Shown here: in pieces, positions 10,445-19,624 of the stretch
Position numbering within the stretch: position 1 is the stretch's first letter
How the letters are laid out: each line of letters begins with the position of its first letter
DNA from: Chryseobacterium echinoideorum
GTDB taxonomy: Bacteria > Bacteroidota > Bacteroidia > Flavobacteriales > Weeksellaceae
NCBI RefSeq assembly: GCF_007474535.1
Contig: NZ_VKNW01000002.1
Span: 62,001-126,000 of the forward strand
DNA length: 64,000 nt
Direction of reading: 5' to 3'
The notes under the pieces: generated by a model
Seen by the model: only the letters and a program-made list of their open reading frames with translations
Told to the model about the DNA's origin: nothing
Database searches by the model: none
Program-made: the position numbers and the translations under genes

Positions 10445-10469
10445 AAAACCGCAGTCAAGCTGCGGTTTT
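10445..10469 (-). terminator. Intrinsic terminator of the 124-aa lipoprotein gene
   Basis: Stem AAAACCGCAG (10445-10454) pairs with CTGCGGTTTT (10460-10469) around a 5-nt loop. It lies just past the stop at 10477 on the minus strand. Confidence 0.8.
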
Positions 10470-10476
10470 GGTTTCA

Positions 10477-10851
10477 TTATCTGCTTAGATCTTCTTTAAG
10501 TTTTTTGGCACCGTCTTCTACTTTTTGTGCTCCTTTTGCGGCGGCATCTTTTGCATCACGGCTCACCTCCTGTGCTCCTTTTTTAAGGTCTTGCCCTACA
10601 GCATTAATATCCTGTTTGGCTTTTTGTGCGCTGTTTTCAATCTTTTGTCCGGTATTATCGACTGTATTTTTAATATCGTTTTTAGCCTGATTGATTTTCG
10701 CTGAATCTACAAGTCCGGTTTTAGTTTCGGTTGTCGTGGTTGTGGTTACAGATCCGTCCGGATTTTCTACTGTTTCGGTTTTAGTAGTAGATTCTTTGCA
10801 AGAAATAATCATTGATGTTGCTGCAAAAGCTGCTAAAATGTGTTTTTTCAT
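10477..10851 (-). CDS. Lipoprotein with amphipathic Lys/Ala/Asp repeats
   Basis: A 124-aa protein with a short signal ending at a lipobox-like IISC (Cys18). A Thr-rich stretch (about 35-45) follows. Residues 50-124 form a long amphipathic helix built of loose 11-residue-like repeats (NTVDNTGQKIE, KKGAQEVSRDA, KGAQKVEDGAK). Such composition resembles apolipoprotein-, LEA- or YtxH-like stress proteins and suggests membrane or protein surface association in the periplasm. It is the last gene before a strong terminator, and the 108-aa lipoprotein gene lies upstream on the same strand. No specific function can be assigned. Confidence 0.7.
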   Translation of the reverse strand: MKKHILAAFAATSMIISCKESTTKTETVENPDGSVTTTTTTETKTGLVDSAKINQAKNDIKNTVDNTGQKIENSAQKAKQDINAVGQDLKKGAQEVSRDAKDAAAKGAQKVEDGAKKLKEDLSR

Positions 10852-10882
10852 TGTGTGAATTTTTTTAAATGTATATAAATTA

Positions 10883-11209
10883 TTACTTAGGGTCTTTCAA
10901 CGGTTTTTCCTTCATTTTATTTTCTTCCTCGGTTTTCTTTTTATTTTCTTTATCCAGTTCTTCTTTAATTCGCTTTTCTTCCTGCTGAATCTTTAAAACT
11001 TCTTTCAAAGAATCCTGATATTTTTGTGAAGTCATTCTGATCTGCCTTGCAACATCCACAGAAATAGCACCTTCTGAAAAAGAATCTATTGCTGTAGTGT
11101 CATAATGAGGCTGTAATACTTCGGCACTGCTTTCTGCAACAGGTTTGTTTTTGGAACATGCAATGAATAACAATCCTAAAAAAAGCAAACCGAAAATTAT
11201 TCTTTTCAT
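10883..11209 (-). CDS. Small lipoprotein, function unknown
   Basis: A 108-aa protein with a clear lipoprotein signal (LLFIACSK, Cys18). The remainder is hydrophilic. The last 45 residues are dominated by Lys and Glu in a predicted helix (QEEKRIKEELDKENKKK). It sits between the 329-aa phosphatase-fold gene and the other small lipoprotein, all on the minus strand, with gaps of 31-36 bp, so they may share a transcript. No family is recognised. Confidence 0.65.
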   Translation of the reverse strand: MKRIIFGLLFLGLLFIACSKNKPVAESSAEVLQPHYDTTAIDSFSEGAISVDVARQIRMTSQKYQDSLKEVLKIQQEEKRIKEELDKENKKKTEEENKMKEKPLKDPK

Positions 11210-11245
11210 GTAAAAATTTCTTGTTTATTATTTGATTTCAGAAAA

Positions 11246-12235
11246 CTAATTTATAATAAATTCGGCAATTACAGGATAATGATCTGACAATTTTGCGGAA
11301 TGATCTACATGATAATTCACGGGCTGTATAGATTCCGAAGTGAAAATATAATCAATTCTCAGAGGGTATTTAAAATCATGAAAGCTGGTGCCACTTCCTT
11401 TTCCAACCTCATAGAATGAATCTTTCAGCGTCTCAGATATATGATAATACTCATAAGAATTGGGAACTGCGTTGAAATCTCCGGCAACAATCACAGGATA
11501 AGGAGATTCCTCTATGCTGTTTCTGATAAGCTGTACCTGATCCTGATGGCTTTTAAACGTTGGAATGAGCCTTTTAACAAGATCTTTCATTTTTTTTTCA
11601 TCCTCATTACTATTTCCGTCAAGTTTTACCATGTCTTTAACGACACCGAAAGATTGAAGATGCACGTTGAATAGACGATAAGTTTTACCATTAATCTCAA
11701 GATCTATTTGTTCGCATTGTGAGGTAATGTCGCCATCGGAGAAATGCTCAAAAATATTTTTTCTGCCGAGAATTTTATATTTTGAATAAAAGCAAATGAC
11801 AGGTAATGTATATTCTCCTTTCAGATTCTCCAATTCATAATCAGGTCCGGATTCCTGAAGGAAAACAATATCTGCTTTTTGAGCATTAATGTAATCCTGA
11901 ATTTTATCTTTACCCATTTTTCCGCCTTTGACGTTGAAGGTAACAATTTTCAGATTAGGAATTTCTTTTTTTTCGGCAGAATAATTAAACCATCTTTTTG
12001 CCGGGTTTAAAAATAACAAACCTAAAAGCATAAAAACAAAAGCTCTTTTTTTCCAGCTGAAAATCCAGAAAAAAGTAATGAGCATGTACAAAACTATCAT
12101 GATCGGAAAGCCCAGAGATAAAAAATTAAACCCCCAGAAAACTTTTGGCGGAATATAGGCATTCAGCAAAACTCCGAATAAGAGAAAAAGCAATCCTAAA
12201 TGTGCAATGAAAAGAATGGTTCGGAATAGTTTCAC
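11246..12235 (-). CDS. Membrane-anchored endonuclease/exonuclease/phosphatase family protein
   Basis: A 329-aa protein. Residues 1-90 contain three hydrophobic helices. The C-terminal part is an EEP-fold domain: KIVTFNVKG (metal-binding Asn), VFLQES (Glu ligand), GDFNAVPNS (catalytic Asp/Asn) and SDHYPVIAEF (Asp-His pair). All the key residues are present, so it should be an active metal-dependent phosphodiesterase or phosphatase, though nuclease, sphingomyelinase-like and phosphoinositide-type substrates are not distinguishable. It starts 5 bp after the rhomboid stop, which follows mutL by 4 bp, so the three genes form an operon. Confidence 0.85.
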   Translation of the reverse strand: MKLFRTILFIAHLGLLFLLFGVLLNAYIPPKVFWGFNFLSLGFPIMIVLYMLITFFWIFSWKKRAFVFMLLGLLFLNPAKRWFNYSAEKKEIPNLKIVTFNVKGGKMGKDKIQDYINAQKADIVFLQESGPDYELENLKGEYTLPVICFYSKYKILGRKNIFEHFSDGDITSQCEQIDLEINGKTYRLFNVHLQSFGVVKDMVKLDGNSNEDEKKMKDLVKRLIPTFKSHQDQVQLIRNSIEESPYPVIVAGDFNAVPNSYEYYHISETLKDSFYEVGKGSGTSFHDFKYPLRIDYIFTSESIQPVNYHVDHSAKLSDHYPVIAEFIIN

Positions 12236-12240
12236 AACGA

Positions 12241-12972
12241 TTAATTAAATCTATACAAATGTTTTTTCCAAATTTTGGCTAGAATATAACCAACAATAGC
12301 ACCTCCTACGTGAGCTAAATGGGCAACACCGCCAACATTTCCTGTAACGCCTAAAATCACAGAACCTATAATAATGATAGGAAGCAGAATTTTTACCTTT
12401 ATTGGAACCGGGATAAACATAATTCCAATTTTTGCGTCAGGATAGAGGGTAGCAAATGCCGCTATAATACCAAAGATTGCTCCGGACGCACCGACCATCG
12501 GCGTATAAATAATATTTTTTAAGTTTTCTAAAAGTTCCTGCTGCTCTAGTACTGATGATGAATTACCTTTAAACTGAACCGACTCTCCCGCCAAATAGGC
12601 ATTAATATCAAATCCAAAACTACCAAGTGTAGATTTAATTTGTTCAACTTCAACGAGATTCCAAAGGTTAAACAAAAAAAATGCTCCTAAACCGCTCAGA
12701 AAATAAAGAATTACAAACTTTTTGTCTCCTAATCTCTGCTCTAGAATGGGACCAAAACTGAAAAGTGTAAACATATTAAATAATATATGCATAAAACTTC
12801 CATGCATAAACATGTGAGTAATTATCTGCCATGAATGGAAATAAGGAGAGGAAGGATAAAAGCCGGATAAATAACCATAAACTTCATTGCTGTTGAGCAA
12901 AGTTACAGCTATGAATACAACAATATTCAAAAGGATAATATTTTTGGTGATTGGCGGTATATTATTAAACAT
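12241..12972 (-). CDS. Rhomboid family intramembrane serine protease
   Basis: A 243-aa polytopic membrane protein with about six helices. Rhomboid hallmarks are HMFMHGSFMHILFNM in the second helix (His and Asn of the oxyanion region), the serine motif GASGAIFG, and the catalytic His in HLAHVGGAIVGY of the last helix. It cleaves transmembrane segments of client proteins, whose identities are unknown. An extended polar loop of about 40 residues (roughly 100-145) lies between helices and is longer than in E. coli GlpG. The gene lies directly downstream of mutL (4 bp), an arrangement I recall as common in Flavobacteriia. Confidence 0.92.
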   Translation of the reverse strand: MFNNIPPITKNIILLNIVVFIAVTLLNSNEVYGYLSGFYPSSPYFHSWQIITHMFMHGSFMHILFNMFTLFSFGPILEQRLGDKKFVILYFLSGLGAFFLFNLWNLVEVEQIKSTLGSFGFDINAYLAGESVQFKGNSSSVLEQQELLENLKNIIYTPMVGASGAIFGIIAAFATLYPDAKIGIMFIPVPIKVKILLPIIIIGSVILGVTGNVGGVAHLAHVGGAIVGYILAKIWKKHLYRFN

Positions 12973-12976
12973 CTAC

Positions 12977-14755
12977 TTAAAATTTATTTTTAAAATCATT
13001 AAACGGAACTTCAAAATAACATCTCTTTCCGCTGGGTAAAAATTCAGGGAATCCTAAAGCAGTAAAATCTTTAATGACCTGCTCTGCATCAATTTTATAA
13101 ATAAAATCGAAACGGGATTTACTCTGCATTTTGTTCCACTGGTTTTGATAATACTGCAAAAACTCGTCCTCTGTTCTGTATTCTAGAATTTCAAACAAGT
13201 TTTCCAGAAATTTCATTACCTGAGATTCCTTCAACCCTTCCGGAACGGCATCTATCCTCAAAACACTTTCGTGAGCAATTGTCATTTCAAAACCCAGCTC
13301 CGGAAGATATTTTTTGATAGATCTGTATTTGTTTTTTTCAATTTCATTCATGTGATATTCAAGAGAAAACAGCAGTGACTGGCTGTTGTTAGTTCCTTTT
13401 TTTACTGTTTTATTATGATCTGAAACTACAAGTCTGTGCATTCTCCCAAGATCCAGCATCAAAGTGCGGTCTCCTTTATTGAAGAGCCAATATCCATTCG
13501 GAAGTCTCATTAAATCCTCATCAAAGTCTTCGTCTTCAAAAAGGTTAATTTTAGACGGTTCCGGAGTGATGTTTTGCTGGTACATCTCCGTGAGATTGTG
13601 AATTTCGGTTTTAGAAACTGTTTTTTCTTCCAAAAAGGGGTTATAATCCCGGTCGACAATAATTTCGGGCATTTTAAAACTTGCCGAATTGCTTTTGCTG
13701 GGAAAGCTTTTTTGCATCATCTCATCCAGCTGAGGATCTCTCTCAAAATCAAGACTTGGAGCAACATTGTAAATTCCCAGAGAACGCTTGATGGTAGATC
13801 GAAGCAAAGCAAAAATAAGATGCTCGTCTTCAAACTTTACTTCTGTTTTCTGGGGATGAATATTGACATCTATTTTTTCGGGATCCAACTCAAGAAAAAG
13901 GAAGAAAGTCGGAATATATCCCGGTAAAAGCAAGCCTTCAAAAGCTTCCTGAACCGCTTTGTTAAAATAAGGACTTTTAAAAAATCTTCCGTTAACGAAA
14001 AGAAATTGTTCTCCGCGTGTTTTTTTGGCTCCTTCAGGTTTGGCAACAAAACCGTGAAGCTGACACCACACAATATCTTCTTTAATAGGAATGAGCTGAG
14101 GTTGAAGTTTTCTTCCGAAAATATCAATAATTCTCTGCATCTGAGTTCCTTTTCTGAGCCTGAAAACCGGCTCGTCATCATGAAATAGAGAAAATTCTAA
14201 ATTTTCGTGAGCCAGTGCCACTCTTTGGAACTCATCAATAACATGACGAAATTCAATATTGTTATTCTTGAGAAACTTTCTCCTTGCCGGAACATTGTAA
14301 AATAAATTTTTAACCAAAAAATTAGATCCTTCTGCAGTCTGGATCGGCTCCTGAAACTGAAAAACTCCGCCTTCAATGTAAATATTGGTTCCTAAAGCGG
14401 CTTCAGGCCGTTTGGTTTTGAGCTCTACCTGAGCAACAGCAGCAATGGAAGCCAGAGCTTCACCACGGAAACCTTTGGTCGCAATTTTAAAGATATCATC
14501 GGTTCCTCTTATTTTAGAAGTAGCATGGCGTTCAAATGCCATTCTTGCATCGGTTTCAGACATTCCTTTTCCGTCATCTACTACCTGAATAAGGTTTTTC
14601 CCGGCATCACGGACAATCAGCTCAATTTTTGTAGCTCCTGCATCAATAGAGTTTTCCAGAAGCTCTTTTACAATAGATGCAGGCCGCTGAACGACCTCAC
14701 CTGCTGCAATCTGGTTGGCTACATGATCGGGTAAAAGCTGAATAATATCTGACAT
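12977..14755 (-). CDS. mutL: DNA mismatch repair protein MutL
   Basis: A 592-aa MutL, the ATP-dependent matchmaker between MutS and downstream repair factors. The N-terminal GHKL ATPase carries ELLENSIDAGA (motif I), DDGKGM (motif II) and GFRGEALASI (motif III). The transducer domain follows (FVNGRF, DVNIHPQKTEV). The C-terminal dimerisation region (about 400-592) lacks the DQHAxxExxxxE endonuclease motif, with RMHRLVVSDHN at roughly the expected place, and also lacks the Cys/GRP zinc motif of nicking MutLs. It may therefore be a non-nicking form. It heads an operon with the rhomboid and EEP genes. Confidence 0.95.
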   Translation of the reverse strand: MSDIIQLLPDHVANQIAAGEVVQRPASIVKELLENSIDAGATKIELIVRDAGKNLIQVVDDGKGMSETDARMAFERHATSKIRGTDDIFKIATKGFRGEALASIAAVAQVELKTKRPEAALGTNIYIEGGVFQFQEPIQTAEGSNFLVKNLFYNVPARRKFLKNNNIEFRHVIDEFQRVALAHENLEFSLFHDDEPVFRLRKGTQMQRIIDIFGRKLQPQLIPIKEDIVWCQLHGFVAKPEGAKKTRGEQFLFVNGRFFKSPYFNKAVQEAFEGLLLPGYIPTFFLFLELDPEKIDVNIHPQKTEVKFEDEHLIFALLRSTIKRSLGIYNVAPSLDFERDPQLDEMMQKSFPSKSNSASFKMPEIIVDRDYNPFLEEKTVSKTEIHNLTEMYQQNITPEPSKINLFEDEDFDEDLMRLPNGYWLFNKGDRTLMLDLGRMHRLVVSDHNKTVKKGTNNSQSLLFSLEYHMNEIEKNKYRSIKKYLPELGFEMTIAHESVLRIDAVPEGLKESQVMKFLENLFEILEYRTEDEFLQYYQNQWNKMQSKSRFDFIYKIDAEQVIKDFTALGFPEFLPSGKRCYFEVPFNDFKNKF

Positions 14756-14864
14756 ACATGAATAATGAACTTACAAAAATAGGTAAAGCAATTAAGATTT
14801 AAAATAATAATCCTGTGAATTACAAATTAAGTTATCCTCAGATTACTCACGAAGAAAATAAAAA

Positions 14865-14893
14865 GCTCCCATCATTTTTCAATAAATGGAAGC
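14865..14893 (-). terminator. Probable terminator of the DUF1275 gene
   Basis: GCTCCCAT (14865-14872) pairs with ATGGAAGC (14886-14893) with one mismatch or wobble. It is followed on the minus strand by a T-rich run and lies 42 bp past the stop of the DUF1275 gene. Confidence 0.45.
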
Positions 14894-14934
14894 CAAACTA
14901 AGTAAACTATGATTGTCTTGTGTTTAGAAAATAA

Positions 14935-15786
14935 TTACGTTATTTTTTCTTCTAAAACGAGTTTAGATTTTTGAGTTCTTTTTCTTTCAACTTTTTCACC
15001 TGCGCCATGTATTTTATTGTACAGAAAAGCCAGGGCATTGGGTTTTTTGTATATTTTGGAGTATCTGTATTGGGTATTGAAATGTCTTACATGAATTTTA
15101 TAAAAATCATATCCTATTACCACAACGAGGCAGGTACTGATTACATAAAAAACACTGAACTCCAGATAATAATACGTAAGACCTGAAAAAACGGCTCCCA
15201 AAACATAAGAGATCATGATGCTGACCAGCAGTTTTGCCCTTGCTGTAAGCTCAGGATTTTTTCTGTATTTCTTTTGGGTAAACATAGACGCTAAAATTCC
15301 CAGATCAGTAGTTGTTCCGGTAAGGTGAGTTGTTTTTACCAGAAAATTGGAGATACTTGCCGTCAAACCATTCTGAAGACCTGTTGCAAACAACATAAGT
15401 GCTACCATAACCTGCGCTTCTTCAATAGTTTTCTGATAGTACAGCTGTCCGTAAATCCCTACTGTCAGAAGACAGATAATTTCTAAGACAATCGGGAATG
15501 CATGCGCAAAATATTTACTTTTCTTATTGAAATTAATAACTGAAAAGTTGGCGGTAAAACTTCCGAAGAAAAAAAGAAAGATCCATGCTCCTACTACGGC
15601 GACCTGCGTCCAGTTTCCTTTGCTTATTTCTGCTGAAAAAACAGCATAATGTCCTGTAACATTGGATGTAAAAGACAGAAAAATAAGCAATGAGGCAACA
15701 TTTATAGTTCCTGCCGTAAAGGCGGTCAGCGTTCCCAGTCTTATATTGTCTCCCAACGTTCTGCTGTTACTATAATTCCTTAACAT
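14935..15786 (-). CDS. DUF1275 (YoaK-like) membrane protein
   Basis: A 283-aa polytopic membrane protein of the DUF1275/YoaK family. It has six predicted helices and the characteristic segments GTINVASLLIFLSFTSNVTG near the N-terminus and GLQNGLTASISN in the middle, followed by TTHLTGTTTDLG. Function is unknown; the family is widespread. The charged C-terminal tail (about 55 aa, ending LVLEEKIT) is cytoplasmic by the positive-inside rule. Its start lies 27 bp downstream of the 165-aa gene on the same strand, so the two are probably co-transcribed. Confidence 0.85.
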   Translation of the reverse strand: MLRNYSNSRTLGDNIRLGTLTAFTAGTINVASLLIFLSFTSNVTGHYAVFSAEISKGNWTQVAVVGAWIFLFFFGSFTANFSVINFNKKSKYFAHAFPIVLEIICLLTVGIYGQLYYQKTIEEAQVMVALMLFATGLQNGLTASISNFLVKTTHLTGTTTDLGILASMFTQKKYRKNPELTARAKLLVSIMISYVLGAVFSGLTYYYLEFSVFYVISTCLVVVIGYDFYKIHVRHFNTQYRYSKIYKKPNALAFLYNKIHGAGEKVERKRTQKSKLVLEEKIT

Positions 15787-15813
15787 TTTTTTTAATTTAA
15801 AAGTGAGTCTGTA

Positions 15814-16311
15814 TTAAACTTCTGCGAAAACTTCCGCAAGTCTGCCTTTTTCCGGCATTACTTTAGGAATTTCCAATACCAGCTCAAATGAAGGCAGATC
15901 TTTGCATTTCCTGATGTATGGAGTCAGATCAAACTTTCCTTGTGTATTCTTGCTTTTCAGTGATTGGGAATAGTAAGCTTCCGCGATGTTCTCTGCTTTC
16001 ACATAATTGTTGAAAGCTCTTTGCATGCTTCCTGTGAAAATGTCGCACATGATTTTATCTACCAGATGAGAATATTTGTTGGCAATAATAGCATAAGCTT
16101 CACAAAACTCTTTAGCTCTTATTTTGTTGAAAACCGTAGATTTGGTGTTAAATAAAAGGTCTCTGATAGAATCTCCCATATCGTAACCAGATACCATAAG
16201 AATTCTATATTTTGTATCCTGTTCAATCGAATTTTTTTCTTTCAGTACCTTTTTTAAAATATTTAGAGATTCAAGAGAATAGTCCGTTGCTATTAAAATG
16301 GTGGTGGTCAT
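15814..16311 (-). CDS. Small cytoplasmic protein, N-terminus like a universal stress protein
   Basis: A 165-aa soluble protein. The start TTILIATDYSLESLNILK resembles the first strand and Asp of USP-fold proteins, but the second half lacks the GxxGxxS nucleotide motif, so USP membership is doubtful. There is no signal peptide or transmembrane helix. It lies just upstream of the DUF1275 gene (27 bp) and downstream of the two-component system, with a 166-bp gap. I recognise no named family. Confidence 0.65.
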   Translation of the reverse strand: MTTTILIATDYSLESLNILKKVLKEKNSIEQDTKYRILMVSGYDMGDSIRDLLFNTKSTVFNKIRAKEFCEAYAIIANKYSHLVDKIMCDIFTGSMQRAFNNYVKAENIAEAYYSQSLKSKNTQGKFDLTPYIRKCKDLPSFELVLEIPKVMPEKGRLAEVFAEV

Positions 16312-16477
16312 ATCTTTAGTATTTAGCTGTGTAACATTTTTGATATTACAAAACTATACCTGCCAAATTAAAAGCTCTTTGGAAAGAAATTAAAATGTAA
16401 TTAAAGAGATTAAAATGAGATTAGAATTGATGTCAGTTCTTGAAATTGATTTATTCTAAGTATAAAATCGGACTGAA

Positions 16478-17887
16478 TTAATAATTTTCTTCCTGTTTTA
16501 AAGTCCCGTAAATTGTAGGAAAGCGCATTTGCACGGTAGTTCCTTCGTTTTCCTGTGAACTTACCAGAAGTTCGCCATTATGCATCCTTACAATATTTCT
16601 GGCAAGCGGAAGACCAATTCCGTAGCCTTCATAGTTTCGGGTGTTCGAAGCTCTGAAAAAAGGATCATAAATTTTATTCATTTCCGATTCAGGGATTCCA
16701 ATTCCTATATCTTTTACGATGATATAGAGGTCGGTATCTGTAGCGCCTAGAGAAACTTTTACCTTTTGAAAATCAGAGTACTTACAACCATTGCTGATGA
16801 TGTTGGCTACTGCAAGATGAAGCAGCTGCTCATTCCCCTGAACTTTCAATTTTTTAGGATTATCAGGAAGCATGCTGATGTCAAGATAAATATTGTTCCG
16901 GGAATCTATTTTCCTTAATGTTTCAATAACATCCCAAAGAAGCTGATCCATCCTTACTCTGTCTATTTTCTGAATTTTTCCGTCAAAACCAGTTTGTGCA
17001 ATGAGAAGAAGAGCTTTAATTTTTTTATCTAATTTTTCGGCTTCGTCTAAGATAATACCCAGTGTTTCTTTGTATTCTTCGGCGGTACGGTTGATGGAAA
17101 GCGCAACATCAGCTTCTCCCATGATGGAAGTAAGTGGTGTTCTCAGCTCATGTGAAACATTTCCAATGAGGTGGTTTTGTGTTTCAAAAGAGGTTTCTAT
17201 TCTGGTAAGCATGGTGTTGAACGTTTCTACCAGTTCGTTGAGCTCTTTGTTTCCCGGTTGAGGCTCGAGTCTTAAGTGAAGGTTTTCGGAGCTGATTTCT
17301 TTTACTTTTCCTGTAATTTTTAAAATAGGTTTAAAAAGCGTTTTAGACAGATAAAAAGAAAAAATCATACTGAAGAATATCGACAGAATCATACATGTAA
17401 TCAATGTACGTTTCAGAAAACCAAGATAATGTACCACATAATGGTTTTTTGCAGAAGCAATGGCAATATAATCTTTGTTTCGGTATTTGAAGGACTGACC
17501 GATGTAATAAAACTCAGAGTCATTATAATTGTCTTCGCCTTTTCTCAAAATATTTTTGAAAAATGAGCTTGGAATATGTATTTCTTTAGAAATATCTGTA
17601 AAATTGGAATCAGAAGGAACAGCAAAAACATAATCTCTTTCCATTGGAAGTTCTTCATCATTGTTGCTGTTGAGAATATAATTTTCGGGAAGATCAAGAA
17701 GTTCTTTGTTTTTTTCTATCTGAACAATCGTTGTCGTTCTGATTTTAAGTAATTCGTAAAACCTCTGATGCGAAAAATTAACAATAGAAAAGTAAACCGA
17801 ACCTCCAAAGATGAGAATAACCGTTGTAAAAACAGCCATTAGAAGAATCATTGTTTTGGTCTGATTGGTAATTACTTTATTAAACAT
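16478..17887 (-). CDS. Sensor histidine kinase (HAMP, HisKA, HATPase)
   Basis: A 469-aa classical membrane sensor kinase. One helix lies near residues 13-35, then comes a periplasmic sensor domain of about 115 aa, then a second helix (about 158-180). A HAMP linker is followed by HisKA with the phospho-acceptor in NVSHELRTPLTS. The HATPase domain has an N box (IISNGCKYSD), a G1 box (VKDIGIGIPE) and a G2 box (GYGIGLPLA). It starts 2 bp after its response regulator, so the pair is one operon. The signal is unknown. It resembles envelope-stress or metal-sensing OmpR-type kinases. Confidence 0.93.
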   Translation of the reverse strand: MFNKVITNQTKTMILLMAVFTTVILIFGGSVYFSIVNFSHQRFYELLKIRTTTIVQIEKNKELLDLPENYILNSNNDEELPMERDYVFAVPSDSNFTDISKEIHIPSSFFKNILRKGEDNYNDSEFYYIGQSFKYRNKDYIAIASAKNHYVVHYLGFLKRTLITCMILSIFFSMIFSFYLSKTLFKPILKITGKVKEISSENLHLRLEPQPGNKELNELVETFNTMLTRIETSFETQNHLIGNVSHELRTPLTSIMGEADVALSINRTAEEYKETLGIILDEAEKLDKKIKALLLIAQTGFDGKIQKIDRVRMDQLLWDVIETLRKIDSRNNIYLDISMLPDNPKKLKVQGNEQLLHLAVANIISNGCKYSDFQKVKVSLGATDTDLYIIVKDIGIGIPESEMNKIYDPFFRASNTRNYEGYGIGLPLARNIVRMHNGELLVSSQENEGTTVQMRFPTIYGTLKQEENY

Positions 17888-17889
17888 AT

Positions 17890-18597
17890 TTAAGGCTTTT
17901 TCAGAACATATCCCATTCCTATAACCGTATGAATGAGCTTTTTATCTTCCTGATTATCAAATTTTTTTCGCAGATAATTTACGTATACATCTACTACGTT
18001 GGTTCCCAGCTCATAGTTTACTCCCCATACCGCATCTAAAATTTCTGCTCTGGAAATCACTTTCTCGGGGTTATTGAGAAAATACATAAGGAGTTTATAT
18101 TCTGTGGAAGTAAGAGAAACTTCTTCTCCTGCACGAGTTACTTTTTTAGTATAATCGTTTACGATAAGGTCAGAAAAGTGATAAATATATTTACTGTCTG
18201 CACTTTCTTCCGGAATTTCTTCTATTTTCCGGGGATTGCTCCTTCTGAGAAGTGATTTGATCCTTGCAACAAGCTCAATAAACTTAAAAGGCTTTACCAG
18301 ATAATCATCACCACCGTTTTCCAGTCCCAAAACAATATTTTCGGAAGTTCCTAATGCTGTAAGAAATAGAATAGGAACGCTTTTGTTGGTTTTCCTGATT
18401 TCTTTGCATACTTCCAGACCATTCATCTCCGGAAGCATGATATCTAAAATGACAAGATCAAAATCATTTTCCTGCACAAGATTTACTCCGGTAGGACCAT
18501 CAAACGCAACGGAAATTTCGTAGCCTTTTTCCTGAAGTCCTTTTTTAATAAAAGAAACCACGCTGGTTTCGTCCTCAATCAGAACAATTTTTTTCAT
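17890..18597 (-). CDS. OmpR/PhoB-family response regulator
   Basis: The receiver domain has the acidic pair IEDE near the N-terminus, the phospho-acceptor in LVILDIMLPEMNG, and the Thr/Ala and Lys positions LFLTALG and DYLVKPF. The winged-helix DNA-binding domain has LTSTEYKLLMYF, RAEILDAVWG and VDVYVNYLRKK. I choose the ATG at 18595-18597 (MKKIVLIEDE). An in-frame ATG at 18627 would add 10 odd residues and lies upstream of a -7-like TATTTTTG at 18622-18615. It is the first gene of the two-component operon. Activator or repressor targets are not visible. Confidence 0.92.
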   Translation of the reverse strand: MKKIVLIEDETSVVSFIKKGLQEKGYEISVAFDGPTGVNLVQENDFDLVILDIMLPEMNGLEVCKEIRKTNKSVPILFLTALGTSENIVLGLENGGDDYLVKPFKFIELVARIKSLLRRSNPRKIEEIPEESADSKYIYHFSDLIVNDYTKKVTRAGEEVSLTSTEYKLLMYFLNNPEKVISRAEILDAVWGVNYELGTNVVDVYVNYLRKKFDNQEDKKLIHTVIGMGYVLKKP

Positions 18598-18662
18598 ATC
18601 ACTAACCAATTTCACAAAAATAGGCAAAAGAATATTAATGAAAACGAGCCTGTCAAAAAAGA

Positions 18663-18688
18663 AAAAAAGCGAAATATTCCGCTTTTTT
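18663..18688 (-). terminator. Intrinsic terminator ending the nine-gene operon
   Basis: AAAAAAGCG (18663-18671) pairs with CGCTTTTTT (18680-18688), with further A/T pairing in the loop. It lies 21 bp beyond the stop of the vWA-like gene and before the two-component operon. Confidence 0.75.
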
Positions 18689-18708
18689 CCAAATATATGT
18701 TGAGTGTT

Positions 18709-19614
18709 TTATTTTTTTGAAGATATTATAGAGTTCAAAATTACAGGTTCCAGATTAGAGGGGAGATCTGCTGACTTGATCTGATATTTTTTTATTTTCA
18801 TTTCTTTAAACCAATTTTCCCAGTATTCTTTGATGACATCTGCTTCAAAAGGATTCCCTTTTACAGGATTGATTCCCAAAACGATCACTTCAAGATCTTC
18901 AAGGTTTTCATTGGCTTTTACAAAGCCCAGGTTTTTATCCTGTATTTTAGATTTAAAATCGGAAGAACCGAGATTTAAAGATTTTATCAGCTCAGGAGTA
19001 AGGTAGGATGTTTTTTGACCTTCCGAAAATTTGGAATCTTTATGATACATATATCCGTCTGTGAGAATAAAAAGGATATTTCTGTGACCTTCTTTTATAC
19101 AATAATCATTGATTTTATTCTTGAAAAACTCCCAAATATCGGATCCCACATAGTTTTTGTCTTTTATCGCTGACTGATAAATGGCTAAAGGCAATTCTGA
19201 GTACTTTTTTTCAACCAGGCTGATGTTTTCCTTCGTGGTATTTTTATCGAAAGAAACTTTTAATTCTTTGGTAAGCTCATTCATTTTCGGATCCGATGGT
19301 TCCGGATTGAAGAAAACCTGCATCTGGTCATTCAGCTGAATTACTTTTTTGCTTTTAATGTGATCTAAAAATCCTTTTTCTATTGCTTTGATGTATTCTG
19401 TATCTCTCTGGAAATATTCCATGGTGGGATTCGGATTTTTCTCAGGATCAATCCGGTCAGAGAGGTCAATCAGGATACTGACATTGAGGTTTTTCAAAGA
19501 CTTTTCTTTGTTTCCGGCATGGTCTTGTTCTTTATTTCCGCCATTGGATGTTCCGGATTTGCTACAGGCGATAAATGATAAAGCAAATAGTAGTAAATAA
19601 AATATTTTTTTCAT
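18709..19614 (-). CDS. vWA-like lipoprotein (last gene of the TerB/nuclease operon)
   Basis: A 301-aa lipoprotein with signal LSFIACSK (Cys17). A short Gly/Asn-rich linker follows, then a von Willebrand A-like domain. The first strand carries a MIDAS-like acidic motif (ILIDLSDRID, Asp50-x-Ser52-Asp53) and a later strand reads ILFILTDGYMY. These resemble the metal-binding strands of vWA domains that mediate protein assembly. It lies 10 bp after the four-helix membrane protein gene and is the ninth gene of the operon. In Ter-type systems vWA proteins act with TerB domains, which fits the neighbours. The exact MIDAS (DxSxS) is imperfect, so metal binding is uncertain. Confidence 0.7.
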   Translation of the reverse strand: MKKIFYLLLFALSFIACSKSGTSNGGNKEQDHAGNKEKSLKNLNVSILIDLSDRIDPEKNPNPTMEYFQRDTEYIKAIEKGFLDHIKSKKVIQLNDQMQVFFNPEPSDPKMNELTKELKVSFDKNTTKENISLVEKKYSELPLAIYQSAIKDKNYVGSDIWEFFKNKINDYCIKEGHRNILFILTDGYMYHKDSKFSEGQKTSYLTPELIKSLNLGSSDFKSKIQDKNLGFVKANENLEDLEVIVLGINPVKGNPFEADVIKEYWENWFKEMKIKKYQIKSADLPSNLEPVILNSIISSKK

Positions 19615-19624
19615 AATAATTTTT

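Noticed and set aside
18598..18627. Longer N-terminus for the OmpR-type regulator
   Set aside because: It adds residues before a canonical receiver start and would begin upstream of a -7-like box.
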